Part shown: positions 33,976 to 42,410 of the stretch, piece after piece
Layout of the letters: every line of letters starts with the position of its first letter
Position numbering within the stretch: position 1 is the stretch's first letter
Assembly: GCA_965237895.1 (NCBI GenBank)
Contig: CBDEGR010000002.1
Location: 1,178,001-1,242,000 of the forward strand
Origin: CBDEGR01 sp965237895
Lineage (GTDB): Bacteria > Acidobacteriota > Terriglobia > UBA7540 > JAPUME01
DNA: 64,000 nucleotides
Direction: 5' to 3'
Notes under the pieces: generated by a model
The model's database searches: none
What the model saw: only the letters and a program-made list of their open reading frames with translations
Told to the model about the DNA's origin: nothing
Position numbers and translations under genes: made by a program

Positions 33976-34836
33976 ATGAGTACTTTCGTCCCGGCACAAT
34001 CCTCAGCAAAGGCCACGGCCAAGGCCCCGGTAAAGGAGAAGCCCCGCCGAGGGCTCTCTCGGCTGCGGTACACGCTGAGCCTGCTCCGGTCCCTTTTCAT
34101 TACCGACCTGTTGATCTATCTCTATACGGCCGTCATGGGGACGCTATCGTTGCTCGGCTCCGTTGTAGATTCCGCCGGACGTTGGCAGCACTGGTGCGCG
34201 CGCACTTGGTCCTGGATGATTCTGAAGACCAGCCGTATTTCAGTTCACGTGGAGGGGGGCGAGCACGTGCTGGCGGACCACCCGATCATCTACTGCTCGA
34301 ACCATCCGAGCGCCATGGACATCCCGATCATGTTCGTCCATCTTCCCGTGCAGTTCCGTTTTCTGGCGAAGAAGGCGCTGTTTCATCTTCCTTTTCTCGG
34401 CTGGCACCTGCGGCGCTCGGGCCATATATCCGTCGAGCGGGAGCAACCGAAGGCGGCCATGAAGAGTTTTGAGGAGGCGGTGAAGAAGATTCACGCCGGA
34501 AGTTCCGTCTTGCTGTTTCCTGAGGGCAGCCGGAGCCGCGACGGCAGTTTGGGCCCGTTCAAACGCGGGGGCTTTTTTCTTGCCGTTCAGGCCGGGGTGC
34601 CGATTGTACCGATTACGCTGAATGGGAGCCGCGAGGTGTTGCCGCCGGACACCTACCACATCCGGCCCGGCCGCGTGGAGATAGTGTTCCATCCGCCGAT
34701 TGCGACCGCGGGGCTGACGGCGAAGGACGTCTCCGCGTTGAGCGGGCGGGTCCGGGAGCGGATTCGATCCCGCTTCCGCCCGCCCAATGAGACGATTCAC
34801 GGCGAGACTGCCCCCGACGAGACTGCTGAGGTTTAA
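33976..34836 (+). CDS. plsC: 1-acyl-sn-glycerol-3-phosphate acyltransferase
   Basis: 286-residue membrane acyltransferase making phosphatidate from lysophosphatidate. A membrane segment (about 35-62) precedes block I SNHPSAMDIP (His-x4-Asp), block II-like RRSGHISVER, block III FPEGSRSRDG and block IV VPITLNGS. Length and order are typical of PlsC/AGPAT. Start ATG 33976 in its own transcription unit. Confidence 0.93.
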   Translation: MSTFVPAQSSAKATAKAPVKEKPRRGLSRLRYTLSLLRSLFITDLLIYLYTAVMGTLSLLGSVVDSAGRWQHWCARTWSWMILKTSRISVHVEGGEHVLADHPIIYCSNHPSAMDIPIMFVHLPVQFRFLAKKALFHLPFLGWHLRRSGHISVEREQPKAAMKSFEEAVKKIHAGSSVLLFPEGSRSRDGSLGPFKRGGFFLAVQAGVPIVPITLNGSREVLPPDTYHIRPGRVEIVFHPPIATAGLTAKDVSALSGRVRERIRSRFRPPNETIHGETAPDETAEV

Positions 34837-34931
34837 CTCGTAGGGTCGCCGGCCCGCTTTTCGGCATCTTAATTAGGAGAGCAAGGGCAGTCGACGTTGT
34901 CATGCCCTGAGCCGGGGAATCGAGCCAAGGG

Positions 34932-35720
34932 ATGAAATCGGGGGAACCAAGAGGAATGGGAATCAGAGTCGTTTGCATTCTTGCCCTGGCGGCGCTTCTG
35001 CCGTTTCCGGTGGCCTTCGCCGAGGAAGAGGGGATCGGAGAGAAGGTCTCCCCGGAAGCGAAGGCGTTGGTGGAGGAGGTCGTTCGCAAGCTGGGCGGAG
35101 AGAAGTTTACCGCCATCGAATCCATAGCCTATAAAGGGCGCTACTTCAGTATCGGCCGGGGAGGCACGGCGGGCTTTGTGCCGTTCGAAAGTCAGGAGGT
35201 CTATCCGGCGAAGCGCCGCTTCAGCTACGGGAATAAGAAGCCGATCATCCTGATCAATGACGGCGAGCGCGGCTGGCGGTTGGACCGGTTGGGACGCGCC
35301 CGGCAATCCGCCGACCAGATCCGCGCCTGGCGCCTTCGGGGCCGCTACAACCTCTATCACCTGCTGGGGAAGGTCGTCAACGAACCGGACATCTTCATGA
35401 TCCAGGCGGGCTCGGACTTCATCGATAACGTTGCGGTCCGGGTGGTGGAGATCATGGATACCCAACAAGTTCAGGTGAAGCTGTATGTGGACAAGGAGCG
35501 GCTTCTGCCGGTGCGTATTTCCTACCGCTTCCGCCACGCGGAGACGAAACGTTGGGTGGAGGTGGCCCAAACGTACGGAAATTTCCAGATGCGGGGCGGC
35601 GTCATGACGCCCTTGCAAGAAGCGCGATGGACGAACGGACGACGGACGGCGGAAGTCTTCTACGACCGCATCCTCTACAATGCACCCGTCAAGGAAACGA
35701 CCTTTCTTCCCCAGCGTTGA
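34932..35720 (+). CDS. Exported hypothetical protein, possibly LolA/LppX-like fold
   Basis: 262 residues with a signal peptide (about 10-31, cleavage near AFA-EE). The mature part alternates strands (RGGTAGFVPFESQEVYPAKRR, PIILINDGERGWRLD, VQVKLYVDKERLLPVRISYRF), compatible with a LolA/LppX-like half-barrel that binds lipid or a polymer. ATG 34932 or ATG 34956 may be the start. Function not recognised. The gene lies between plsC and hslVU, possibly a monocistron. Confidence 0.6.
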   Translation: MKSGEPRGMGIRVVCILALAALLPFPVAFAEEEGIGEKVSPEAKALVEEVVRKLGGEKFTAIESIAYKGRYFSIGRGGTAGFVPFESQEVYPAKRRFSYGNKKPIILINDGERGWRLDRLGRARQSADQIRAWRLRGRYNLYHLLGKVVNEPDIFMIQAGSDFIDNVAVRVVEIMDTQQVQVKLYVDKERLLPVRISYRFRHAETKRWVEVAQTYGNFQMRGGVMTPLQEARWTNGRRTAEVFYDRILYNAPVKETTFLPQR

Positions 35721-35748
35721 GCGGTTCCGGGAACCGGCGGCGAAGCTC

Positions 35749-35757
35749 TGGTATAAT
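35749..35757 (+). promoter_or_regulatory. Extended -10 promoter element before hslV
   Basis: TGGTATAAT at 35749-35757, a perfect extended -10 box, 16 bases before the chosen hslV start. Its position makes the in-frame ATG at 35756 an unlikely start. Confidence 0.55.
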
Positions 35758-35773
35758 GTCTTTCTTATACCCT

Positions 35774-36328
35774 ATGCGGAAATCAACCGAGAGAGGCTTG
35801 TCGATTCACGGAACCACGATCTTAAGCGTCCGACTGGACGGCCGACTGGCGATGGCCGGCGACGGCCAGATCACCATGGGCGACGGGATCATCAAACATC
35901 GCGCGCGAAAGATCCGGCGGCTCTTCAATCGGAAAATTCTGGCCGGGTTTGCCGGATCAACGGCCGACGCGCTCTCGCTGTTCGCCCGTTTCGAGGCGAA
36001 GCTCGATGAGTATCACGGCAATATCAGCCGGGCCGTGGTCGAGCTGGCCAAGGATTGGCGGACGGACCGCGTGTTGCGGCACCTGGAGGCGTTGCTCCTG
36101 GTCGCCGACGAGAAGAATACCTTTCTGGTCAGCGGAAACGGCGATGTGATCGAGCCGGACGACGGCATTGTGGCCATCGGCTCGGGCGGACCCTTTGCTT
36201 TGGCGGCGGCGCGCGTCCTGGCAAAGCACACCAAGCTCGAGGCGAAACAAATCGTCGAAGTGGCCATGGCCGAAGCCGCCCGGCTCTGTGTCTATACCAA
36301 CGATCAAGTGGTGATTGAGGAACTGTAA
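35774..36328 (+). CDS. hslV: ATP-dependent protease subunit HslV
   Basis: 184 residues of the proteasome-beta-like Ntn hydrolase. The catalytic N-terminal Thr follows a short propeptide (SIHG-TTILSVR), with AGDGQITMGD, FAGSTADALSLFARFE and GSGGPFALAAARVL further on. It assembles into two hexameric rings capped by HslU. Start ATG 35774 is preferred. hslU begins 39 bases downstream. Confidence 0.96.
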   Translation: MRKSTERGLSIHGTTILSVRLDGRLAMAGDGQITMGDGIIKHRARKIRRLFNRKILAGFAGSTADALSLFARFEAKLDEYHGNISRAVVELAKDWRTDRVLRHLEALLLVADEKNTFLVSGNGDVIEPDDGIVAIGSGGPFALAAARVLAKHTKLEAKQIVEVAMAEAARLCVYTNDQVVIEEL

Positions 36329-36367
36329 GCGGCAGGGCTTCAAAAAACTTCAGATTCTTGAGAGGAC

Positions 36368-37789
36368 ATGGTCTTTTACTTGCCCGAAAATATCGCCACG
36401 GCGGAGCAACTGGACCGCCTGACCCCGCGCGAAATCGTCGCGGAGTTGGACAAGCACGTCGTGGGGCAGCAGGACGCCAAGCGTTCCGTGGCCGTCGCCC
36501 TGCGGAATCGGATGCGGCGGCAGAAGTTGCCGGCGGAGCTGGCCGAAGAGGTGATGCCGAAAAACATCATCATGATCGGGCCCACGGGTGTGGGAAAGAC
36601 GGAGATCGCCCGGCGGCTGGCGCGCCTGACGAATTCTCCTTTCTCCAAAGTCGAAGCCTCACGCTTTACCGAGGTCGGCTACGTCGGTCGCGACGTCGAG
36701 TCGATGATCCGCGACCTGGTGGAAATCTCCATCGAGATGGTCCGGGAAGAGAAGTTGGAAGAGGTGGCCGACCGCGCCGAGCAGAACGCTGAGGAGCGGC
36801 TGCTGGACCTGCTGCTGCCGCCCTCACCGAGGCCGAAAAGGAATCCCGAGCGGGGTCCCGAGAGGATCCCGGTCAACGGGGAAGAGGATAAGCGGGAGGC
36901 GGAAAACTTCCACCGCACGCGCGAAAAGCTCCGCACCCAACTGCGCGAGGGCAAACTCGACGACCGCACGGTGGAAGTGGACGTCCGCGACCGCGCCGTC
37001 CCGACCTTCGAGATTATGTCTTCGACCGGCATCGAGGAGATGGACATCAACGTCAAAGACATCCTTCCCGGCATCTTCGGTCAGCGGACGAAGAGGAGAA
37101 AGATGAAGGTCTCCGAGGCGCTCGAATACCTGACGCAGGAAGAAGAGAACCGGCTGATCGATATGGATCAAGTGACGCGAACCGCCGTCGAGCGGGCCGA
37201 GCAGTCGGGCATTCTCTTCGTCGATGAAATCGACAAGATCGCCGGGCGCGAGCGCGGCCAGGGGCCGGAGGTGAGCCGCGAAGGCGTCCAGCGCGACATC
37301 CTGCCCATCGTCGAGGGCACCACCGTCAACACGCGCTACGGCATGGTTCGCACCGACCATATCCTCTTCATCGCCGCCGGAGCGTTCCATACGACGAAAC
37401 CGTCCGACCTGATCCCGGAACTGCAAGGCCGCTTTCCGATCCGCGTGGAGCTGAAGGCGCTGACGGTGGAAGATTTCATCCGCATTCTTCAGGAGCCGAA
37501 GGCCGCGCTGGTGAAGCAGTACACGGCCTTGCTCGAGACCGAAGGCATCAAGCTGACCTTTACGCCCGATGCGATGGAGGAGATCGCTCAGATCGCCGCC
37601 CAGGTCAACGAGCAGGCGGAGAATATCGGCGCGCGGCGGCTCCACACGATCATGGAAAAGCTGCTGGAGGAGATCTCCTTCGAGGGTCCGGACCTGAAGA
37701 AGAAGAATGTCGAGATCGACGCCGCATATGTCCGGAAGCAATTGGCCGACATCATCAAGGATCAGGACCTGAGCCGGTATATACTCTGA
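36368..37789 (+). CDS. hslU: ATP-dependent protease ATPase subunit HslU
   Basis: 473-residue AAA+ unfoldase of the HslUV protease. Walker A is GPTGVGKTEI (71-80), the pore motif region GYVGRDV follows, then a charged I-domain (about 130-260), Walker B ILFVDEIDKIAGRE, sensor AFHTTKPSDLIPELQGR and ARRLHTIMEKL. The C-terminus RYIL is the tail that inserts into HslV. The start ATG has GAGAGGAC directly upstream. Confidence 0.97.
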   Translation: MVFYLPENIATAEQLDRLTPREIVAELDKHVVGQQDAKRSVAVALRNRMRRQKLPAELAEEVMPKNIIMIGPTGVGKTEIARRLARLTNSPFSKVEASRFTEVGYVGRDVESMIRDLVEISIEMVREEKLEEVADRAEQNAEERLLDLLLPPSPRPKRNPERGPERIPVNGEEDKREAENFHRTREKLRTQLREGKLDDRTVEVDVRDRAVPTFEIMSSTGIEEMDINVKDILPGIFGQRTKRRKMKVSEALEYLTQEEENRLIDMDQVTRTAVERAEQSGILFVDEIDKIAGRERGQGPEVSREGVQRDILPIVEGTTVNTRYGMVRTDHILFIAAGAFHTTKPSDLIPELQGRFPIRVELKALTVEDFIRILQEPKAALVKQYTALLETEGIKLTFTPDAMEEIAQIAAQVNEQAENIGARRLHTIMEKLLEEISFEGPDLKKKNVEIDAAYVRKQLADIIKDQDLSRYIL

Positions 37790-37840
37790 TTTTGAGCGCC
37801 GTCACCCTGACGGCGAATTTCCCAAAGGAATCTTCCGCTC

Positions 37841-38908
37841 TTGTTGTCCCGCCTTCGTTCTCCGCTGATCGGGTTTCTCACTCTGCTGGTGTTTTCCTGT
37901 GCGAGCCAGGCCCCGCCACTCCCGCCGCGCGTGCAGGTTCCCGAATCCGTCTCCGATCTAAGATCGCAACAAGTCGGCCGGAAGGTGGCGTTGCAATGGA
38001 CCCTGCCGGAGTTCGCCACCGACGGCGAGCCCCTCACCCGCCCGCTGGAGATCGAAATCTTCCGCCACCTCATACCGGCCGGCACCGAGCCGCCCGAAAC
38101 GCTCCCCTTCGCCGCGCCCTGGGCCACCGTTCTTTCCGCCGACGTGCGGAGTCGGGTGAAAGATGGCGTGATGCGCTTCGAGGACACGTTCGCGGAAGAG
38201 GAGTTGGCCGAGCGCGCCGGCGGGATGTACCTTTATGCGGTCCGCAGCGTGGCGCGGGGGTCCGGCGGCAAGCGGCGCGAGAGTAAGCCTTCGAACGTCA
38301 TCCGGCAACGCGTCTTTCCGGTCTCGGGTCCGGTGCGGGATTTGGCGGTGGAGACCCAGGAGAGCCTGCTGCGCATCGGATGGAATTGGGAGTCGCCGTC
38401 GGAGGCCGTGAACCGTTACTTGCTGGGCTTCCGTGTTTATCGGAGTGAGGGAGAAAAAGCGAGGACGTTCCGCCTGCTGGAGGAGGTCTCCGAACCCCAT
38501 TTCGAATTTTTGGATTTTACCTACGACCGGACCTACCATTTCAAAGTGCGCGCCGTCTTTGGTGATGAGAATGCCCGCAGCGAAAGCGAGGATTCCGAGA
38601 TCGTCACCGTGATCCCGCACGATGCGTTCGCACCACCGGCGCCGGTGGTGCTCGACGGACTCTATTCGGGCGACGCCATGGAGTTGATCTGGCAGGCGAA
38701 TGCCGCCGCGGACCTGGCCGGGTACCACGTCTATCGAGTTTTGGAGGACGGCTCGCTCGAACGGTTAACTTCGGACCCCCTGCCCACGCCGCTCTTCCGC
38801 GACCCCTCGGCCGAGGAAGGGAAGAGCTACTCCTACGCCGTGACCGCGGTTGATCTGGAGGGGAACGAAAGCAAGCCTTCCGCTACCGTAACGCTCGAGG
38901 CGAGGTAG
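37841..38908 (+). CDS. Fibronectin type III-domain lipoprotein
   Basis: 355 residues. The N-terminus LIGFLTLLVFSCAS is a lipoprotein signal (lipobox FSC). Three Fn3-like repeats follow: about 40-140, 145-255 (GPVRDLAVETQESLLRIGW, GFRVYRSEG) and 260-352 (MELIWQANAAADLAGYHVYR, YSYAVTAVDLEGNES). The start TTG 37841 is inferred from the signal sequence. Likely anchored to a membrane, with its domains in the periplasm or outside. No enzymatic motif. Confidence 0.75.
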   Translation: MLSRLRSPLIGFLTLLVFSCASQAPPLPPRVQVPESVSDLRSQQVGRKVALQWTLPEFATDGEPLTRPLEIEIFRHLIPAGTEPPETLPFAAPWATVLSADVRSRVKDGVMRFEDTFAEEELAERAGGMYLYAVRSVARGSGGKRRESKPSNVIRQRVFPVSGPVRDLAVETQESLLRIGWNWESPSEAVNRYLLGFRVYRSEGEKARTFRLLEEVSEPHFEFLDFTYDRTYHFKVRAVFGDENARSESEDSEIVTVIPHDAFAPPAPVVLDGLYSGDAMELIWQANAAADLAGYHVYRVLEDGSLERLTSDPLPTPLFRDPSAEEGKSYSYAVTAVDLEGNESKPSATVTLEAR

Positions 38909-38934
38909 GTAGTGCGTGCTCCTTCGTTGCTTAT

Positions 38935-39006
38935 CCCCACCCTTTCCTTCCCCCTACGCCCGAGAGGCTTCGGAGGACGGGTCGGAAAGGATGGGGCACC
39001 CGCCGG
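38935..39006 (+). repeat. Intergenic hairpin repeat, copy H1
   Basis: Outer arms CCCCACCCTTTCC (38935-38947) and GGAAAGGATGGGGCACCCG (38984-39002) form an imperfect hairpin of about 70 bases after the Fn3 gene. Copies of the same arm sequence occur reversed at 39633-39681 and short at 40735-40760. Confidence 0.55.
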
Positions 39007-39010
39007 CAAC

Positions 39011-39043
39011 AAGCCTGTCTTGATTTGTTTCATTGCAGCCCCT
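39011..39043 (-). repeat. Truncated second copy of the TPR gene start (direct repeat)
   Basis: About 33 bases that differ at only about 4 positions from 39486-39518, where the TPR gene begins. Both read ATGAAAC(A/G)-A(A/C)C-AAGACAGGCTT on the minus strand. Here the start is followed by unrelated sequence, so a tandem duplicate has been lost except for its first 10-12 codons. Confidence 0.55.
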
Positions 39044-39052
39044 CCTTCGCGT

Positions 39053-39487
39053 CTAGGGATTCTCCTGGGCGTGCTTGGCGCGGATGGCCTTGGCGCGGGT
39101 TTCCATCTTTTTCGCCTCGGCGTCCCGGTCCATCTTCCGCAGCAAGACGGCGTAATTCTTGAGGCTCGTGGCTACGTTGGGATGCTCCGGCCCCAGGGCT
39201 TTCTCCCGAATCGCCAGCGACCGCTTGTAGAGCGGCTCGGCCTCCACGTATTTACCCTGAACGCGGTAAAGCTCCGCCAGGTTGTTGAGGCTGGTGGCAA
39301 AGCGCCGGTCTTGTTCTCCGAACCTCTCCGCCTCGCTAAGGGCAGCCTTGAATTGCCTCTCAGCCTCGGCGTAGAGGCCTTGCCGGTAAGCCTTCACCCC
39401 AGCGGCGTTAGACTTCTCCAATTTTGTTATGTCCTGGGCATACGTGGTAGGAGACGAGAGAGCCAGACACAGCACTCCCGCCAGCAA
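39053..39487 (-). CDS. Exported tetratricopeptide-repeat protein, start apparently frameshifted
   Basis: 144 residues: a signal-like hydrophobic stretch LAGVLCLALSSPTTYAQD followed by two TPR motifs (AGVKAYRQGLYAEAERQFKA; ATSLNNLAELYRVQGKYVEA) and a third (NVATSLKNYAVLLRKMDRD) in the pattern of Kinesin-light-chain/TPR_12 repeats. The only start codon in this frame is TTG 39487 with no basic n-region. An ATG at 39510 reading MKRTKTG is out of frame by one base, so a base was probably lost near 39490. Scaffold or interaction role only. Confidence 0.6.
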   Translation of the reverse strand: MLAGVLCLALSSPTTYAQDITKLEKSNAAGVKAYRQGLYAEAERQFKAALSEAERFGEQDRRFATSLNNLAELYRVQGKYVEAEPLYKRSLAIREKALGPEHPNVATSLKNYAVLLRKMDRDAEAKKMETRAKAIRAKHAQENP

Positions 39488-39632
39488 AAGCCTGTCTTGG
39501 TTCGTTTCATTTCAACCTCCTGGTTCCGGCAAAAAGGTCTTAGCCCGGTGATTCGGTTTCGCATCGATTGAGCCATCGGCTAGGGAGCCCCCGCCCCGGC
39601 GGGGCAGGCATATCATCCATTTTCATTATAAT

Positions 39633-39681
39633 CCGCCGGGTGCCCCATCCTTGCCCCTTTCATAGATGGGGCAAGGGTGGG
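39633..39681 (-). repeat. Intergenic hairpin repeat, copy H2
   Basis: Inverted relative to H1: CCGCCGGGTGCCCCATCC (39633-39650) followed by TTGCCCC and, after a short loop, GGGGCAAGGGTGGG (39668-39681). It is able to fold into a strong stem. It precedes the palindromic repeat copy 2 and the aldolase gene. The rest of the 39521-39876 gap has no gene. Confidence 0.55.
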
Positions 39682-39743
39682 AACGGAAACATCCTTTTTC
39701 CCTCAGCGCCTGAAGGCGCGGAGAAGTTTGGATTTCCCTTTTA

Positions 39744-39780
39744 CGGCACGGCTGATTCGCCGCGGCGAACATGCCCTGAC
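39744..39780 (+). repeat. Dispersed palindromic repeat, copy 2
   Basis: CGGCACGGCTGA, then the palindrome TTCGCCGCGGCGAA (39756-39769), then CATGCCCTGAC. It matches copy 1 (inverted) and copy 3 with only a few differences. Confidence 0.75.
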
Positions 39781-39839
39781 GGGTACCGCCGCTACAACTA
39801 CGCTTCAGAGACCTTCCCCCCGCGGGCCGGCAAAACCGG

Positions 39840-39848
39840 TGCTATAAT
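39840..39848 (+). promoter_or_regulatory. Extended -10 promoter element before the aldolase gene
   Basis: TGCTATAAT (39840-39848), a consensus extended -10 box 29 bases before the GTG start. Confidence 0.55.
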
Positions 39849-39876
39849 CGGAGTACTATTCTTAAAGGGGTGGCGC

Positions 39877-40575
39877 GTGAAATTCTTTATCGATACGGCC
39901 AACTTGGATGAAATCCGTGAGGCGGCGAGCCTGGGCATCCTGGACGGCGTGACGACAAACCCGTCGTTGATTGCCAAGGAGAAGGCCGACCTCAAGAAGC
40001 GGATCGTCGAGATCTGCGAGATCGTCAACGGCCCGGTCAGCGCCGAGGTGGTCTCGATCGAGGCGGACGGCATGGTCCGCGAAGGGCAGGAATTGGCCAA
40101 GCTGCACAAGCACGTGGTGGTGAAGGTGCCGCTCATCCGCGAAGGATTGAAGGCCGTCAAGCGGCTGAGGGCGGAAGACATCCGCGTTAACGTCACGCTC
40201 TGCTTCTCGGCGGGGCAGGCGCTGCTGGCGGCCAAGGCCGGAGCCTCCTATATCAGTCCTTTCCTGGGACGGCTGGACGACATCGGCCACGTTGGCATGG
40301 ACCTGATCTACGACATTGTTGAGATTTATCAGAACTACGCGTACCCGACGGAGGTTCTTGCCGCCTCGCTCCGCAGCCCTCTGCACGTGGTGGAGGCCGC
40401 CAAGGCCGGAGCCGACGTCGCCACCCTACCCGCGAAGGTCCTGGACCAGCTCTTCAAGCATCCCTTGACCGACCGCGGGTTGGAGGCGTTCCTGAAGGAT
40501 TGGGAAAAGGTAAAGGCTCAACAATTGAGCGAGCCGAGCGAGCTTGTGGGGGCAGCGGCGGCCGGGAAGAAGTAG
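39877..40575 (+). CDS. Transaldolase / fructose-6-phosphate aldolase-like enzyme
   Basis: 232 residues of the small transaldolase (TalC/Fsa) type, class I aldolases that form a Schiff base. KFFIDTANLDEIREA, LDGVTTNPSLIAKE, VVVKVPLI (Schiff-base Lys), VNVTLCFSAGQALLAAKAGASYISPFLGRLDDIG are all present. Whether it acts as transaldolase (pentose phosphate pathway) or Fsa cannot be settled from sequence alone. Start GTG 39877; the open frame upstream to 39568 is not homologous. The C-terminus is slightly longer than usual. Confidence 0.92.
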   Translation: MKFFIDTANLDEIREAASLGILDGVTTNPSLIAKEKADLKKRIVEICEIVNGPVSAEVVSIEADGMVREGQELAKLHKHVVVKVPLIREGLKAVKRLRAEDIRVNVTLCFSAGQALLAAKAGASYISPFLGRLDDIGHVGMDLIYDIVEIYQNYAYPTEVLAASLRSPLHVVEAAKAGADVATLPAKVLDQLFKHPLTDRGLEAFLKDWEKVKAQQLSEPSELVGAAAAGKK

Positions 40576-40673
40576 TCTCTCGCAATTGTCGCATAGAGAC
40601 AGGAGAGGGTTTGTTGGGGGCCGCACTTCGCCTCAGTGTTTGCAGGGGCGGGGAGGTCAAAGGCGAACAGTTA

Positions 40674-40710
40674 CGGCGCGACTGATTCGCCGCGGCGAAC
40701 GTACCCCGAC
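40674..40710 (+). repeat. Dispersed palindromic repeat, copy 3
   Basis: CGGCGCGACTGA, TTCGCCGCGGCGAA (40686-40699), CGTACCCCGAC. Same orientation as copy 2, in front of the carboxyltransferase gene. Confidence 0.75.
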
Positions 40711-40734
40711 GAATTACGCTTTGCCGTCTCTCTT

Positions 40735-40760
40735 CCCCACCCTTGCTTCGCAAGGATGGG
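40735..40760 (+). repeat. Intergenic hairpin repeat, copy H3 (short)
   Basis: CCCCACCCTTGC-TTC-GCAAGGATGGG: an 11-base stem with one mismatch and a 3-base loop. The arm sequence is shared with H1 and H2. No T-run follows, so it is not an ordinary terminator. Confidence 0.55.
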
Positions 40761-40822
40761 CGTCCGGTTATGCCCTGACGAAAAAGTTTTCCTTTTATCG
40801 GGATTCGCGATATTTCCCGCCT

Positions 40823-42379
40823 ATGACATTCCAAGAAAAACTGGACGAGCTGAAACGGCGCAACGCGGCGGCGGAGGCGGGCGACGGCGAGGAACGCTTG
40901 AAGCGCCAGCACGCGGCGGGGAAACTCTCGGCGCGGGAGCGTGTTGAGCTGCTCTTTGACGAAGGGACGTTCGAGGAGCTCGATAAGCTGGTCGAGCATC
41001 GCTGCCAAGACTTCGGCATGGACGCCGCGGGGCAGCGCATCCCCGGCGACGGCGTGGTAGGCGGCTACGGGCGTATCCGCGGCCGGCTTGCCTACGCCTT
41101 CGCGCAGGACTTTACCGTTTTCGGCGGGTCGCTGAGCGAAGCCAACGCGGCGAAGATCTGCAAGCTCATGGACCTGGCGATGAAGACCGGCGCGCCGATG
41201 ATCGGGCTGAACGATTCGGGCGGCGCGCGCATCCAGGAAGGCGTGGTGTCGCTGGGCGGCTACGCGGACCTGTTTCTGCGGAATACGCTCGCCTCGGGCG
41301 TGGTGCCGCAGATTTCCGCCATCATGGGACCGTGCGCCGGCGGCGCGGTCTACTCGCCGGCGATTACGGATTTTGTCCTAATGGTGGAAAAGTCGAGCCA
41401 CATGTTTGTCACCGGGCCGGACGTCCTCAAGACGGTGATGCATGAGGAGGTGACGAAGGACGAATTGGGCGGCGCGCAGACCCACAATGCCACCAGCGGC
41501 GTCGCGCATTTCATGGTCCGCGACGACGCCGAGTGCCTGGCCCTGATTCGCGAACTGCTCTCCTTTATGCCTCAGAACAACCGGGAAGACGCGCCCCGCG
41601 CGGAGTGCACCGACCCTGTGGACCGCACCGACGACGAGTTGGACGATATTGTTCCCACCGATTCAAAGCGTCCTTACGACATCAAGGAGGTCATTCGCCG
41701 GGTGGTGGATGACGGTACCTTTTTAGAGGTGCACGAGCATTTCGCTCGGAACCTGTTCGTAGGGTTCGCGCGGCTGGGGGGCGAGAGCGTGGGCATTGTG
41801 GCGAATCAGCCGGCAGTGCTGGCCGGCTGCCTCGACATCAACGCCTCGGTGAAGGGCGCGCGGTTTGTGCGCTTCTGCGACGCCTTCAATATTCCCTTGA
41901 TCACGTTTGAAGACGTGCCGGGATTTCTGCCCGGCACCGAGCAGGAGTTCGGCGGCATCATCCGCCACGGCGCGAAGCTGCTCTACGCTTTTGCCGAAGC
42001 CACGGTGCCGAAGATCACCGTCATCACGCGCAAGGCCTACGGCGGTGCGTATTGTGTGATGTCCTCGAAGCACATCCGCACGGACGTGAACTTCGCCTAC
42101 CCGACGGCGGAGATCGCCGTCATGGGGTCGGAGGGTGCGGTGAACATCCTCTACCAGCGCGAGTTGAAAAACACGAAGGATGAGGACAGGGCGAGGGCAG
42201 GGAAGGTTGCGGAGTTCCGGCAGCGCTTCGGCAACCCCTACATTGCCGCCGAGCGCGGATATGTGGATGTCTTGATCGAACCGCGAGAGACGCGGCCTCG
42301 CCTGATTCGCGCCCTGCGGATGCTCGAGACCAAGCACGACACGAATCCCCCGAAGAAGCACGGCAATATCCCGCTCTAA
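40823..42379 (+). CDS. Acyl-CoA carboxylase carboxyltransferase (propionyl/methylmalonyl type)
   Basis: 518 residues of the PccB/MmdA family, which moves CO2 between biotin and propionyl- or methylmalonyl-CoA. Both crotonase-like halves are present: GLNDSGGARIQEGVVSLGGY with MGPCAGGAVYSPA, and FEDVPGFLPGTEQEFGGIIRHGAKLLYAF with ITRKAYGGAYCVMSSKH. The C-terminus KKHGNIPL is standard. Start ATG 40823; the frame is open upstream. No biotin carboxylase or carrier gene is adjacent, so the rest of the complex must be encoded elsewhere. Confidence 0.94.
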   Translation: MTFQEKLDELKRRNAAAEAGDGEERLKRQHAAGKLSARERVELLFDEGTFEELDKLVEHRCQDFGMDAAGQRIPGDGVVGGYGRIRGRLAYAFAQDFTVFGGSLSEANAAKICKLMDLAMKTGAPMIGLNDSGGARIQEGVVSLGGYADLFLRNTLASGVVPQISAIMGPCAGGAVYSPAITDFVLMVEKSSHMFVTGPDVLKTVMHEEVTKDELGGAQTHNATSGVAHFMVRDDAECLALIRELLSFMPQNNREDAPRAECTDPVDRTDDELDDIVPTDSKRPYDIKEVIRRVVDDGTFLEVHEHFARNLFVGFARLGGESVGIVANQPAVLAGCLDINASVKGARFVRFCDAFNIPLITFEDVPGFLPGTEQEFGGIIRHGAKLLYAFAEATVPKITVITRKAYGGAYCVMSSKHIRTDVNFAYPTAEIAVMGSEGAVNILYQRELKNTKDEDRARAGKVAEFRQRFGNPYIAAERGYVDVLIEPRETRPRLIRALRMLETKHDTNPPKKHGNIPL

Positions 42380-42410
42380 GGTTCGGCGGGGACTTACCAC
42401 TTCTAATTTC

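Noticed and set aside
36824..37741. 305-codon open frame opposite hslU
   Set aside because: Antisense shadow of hslU.
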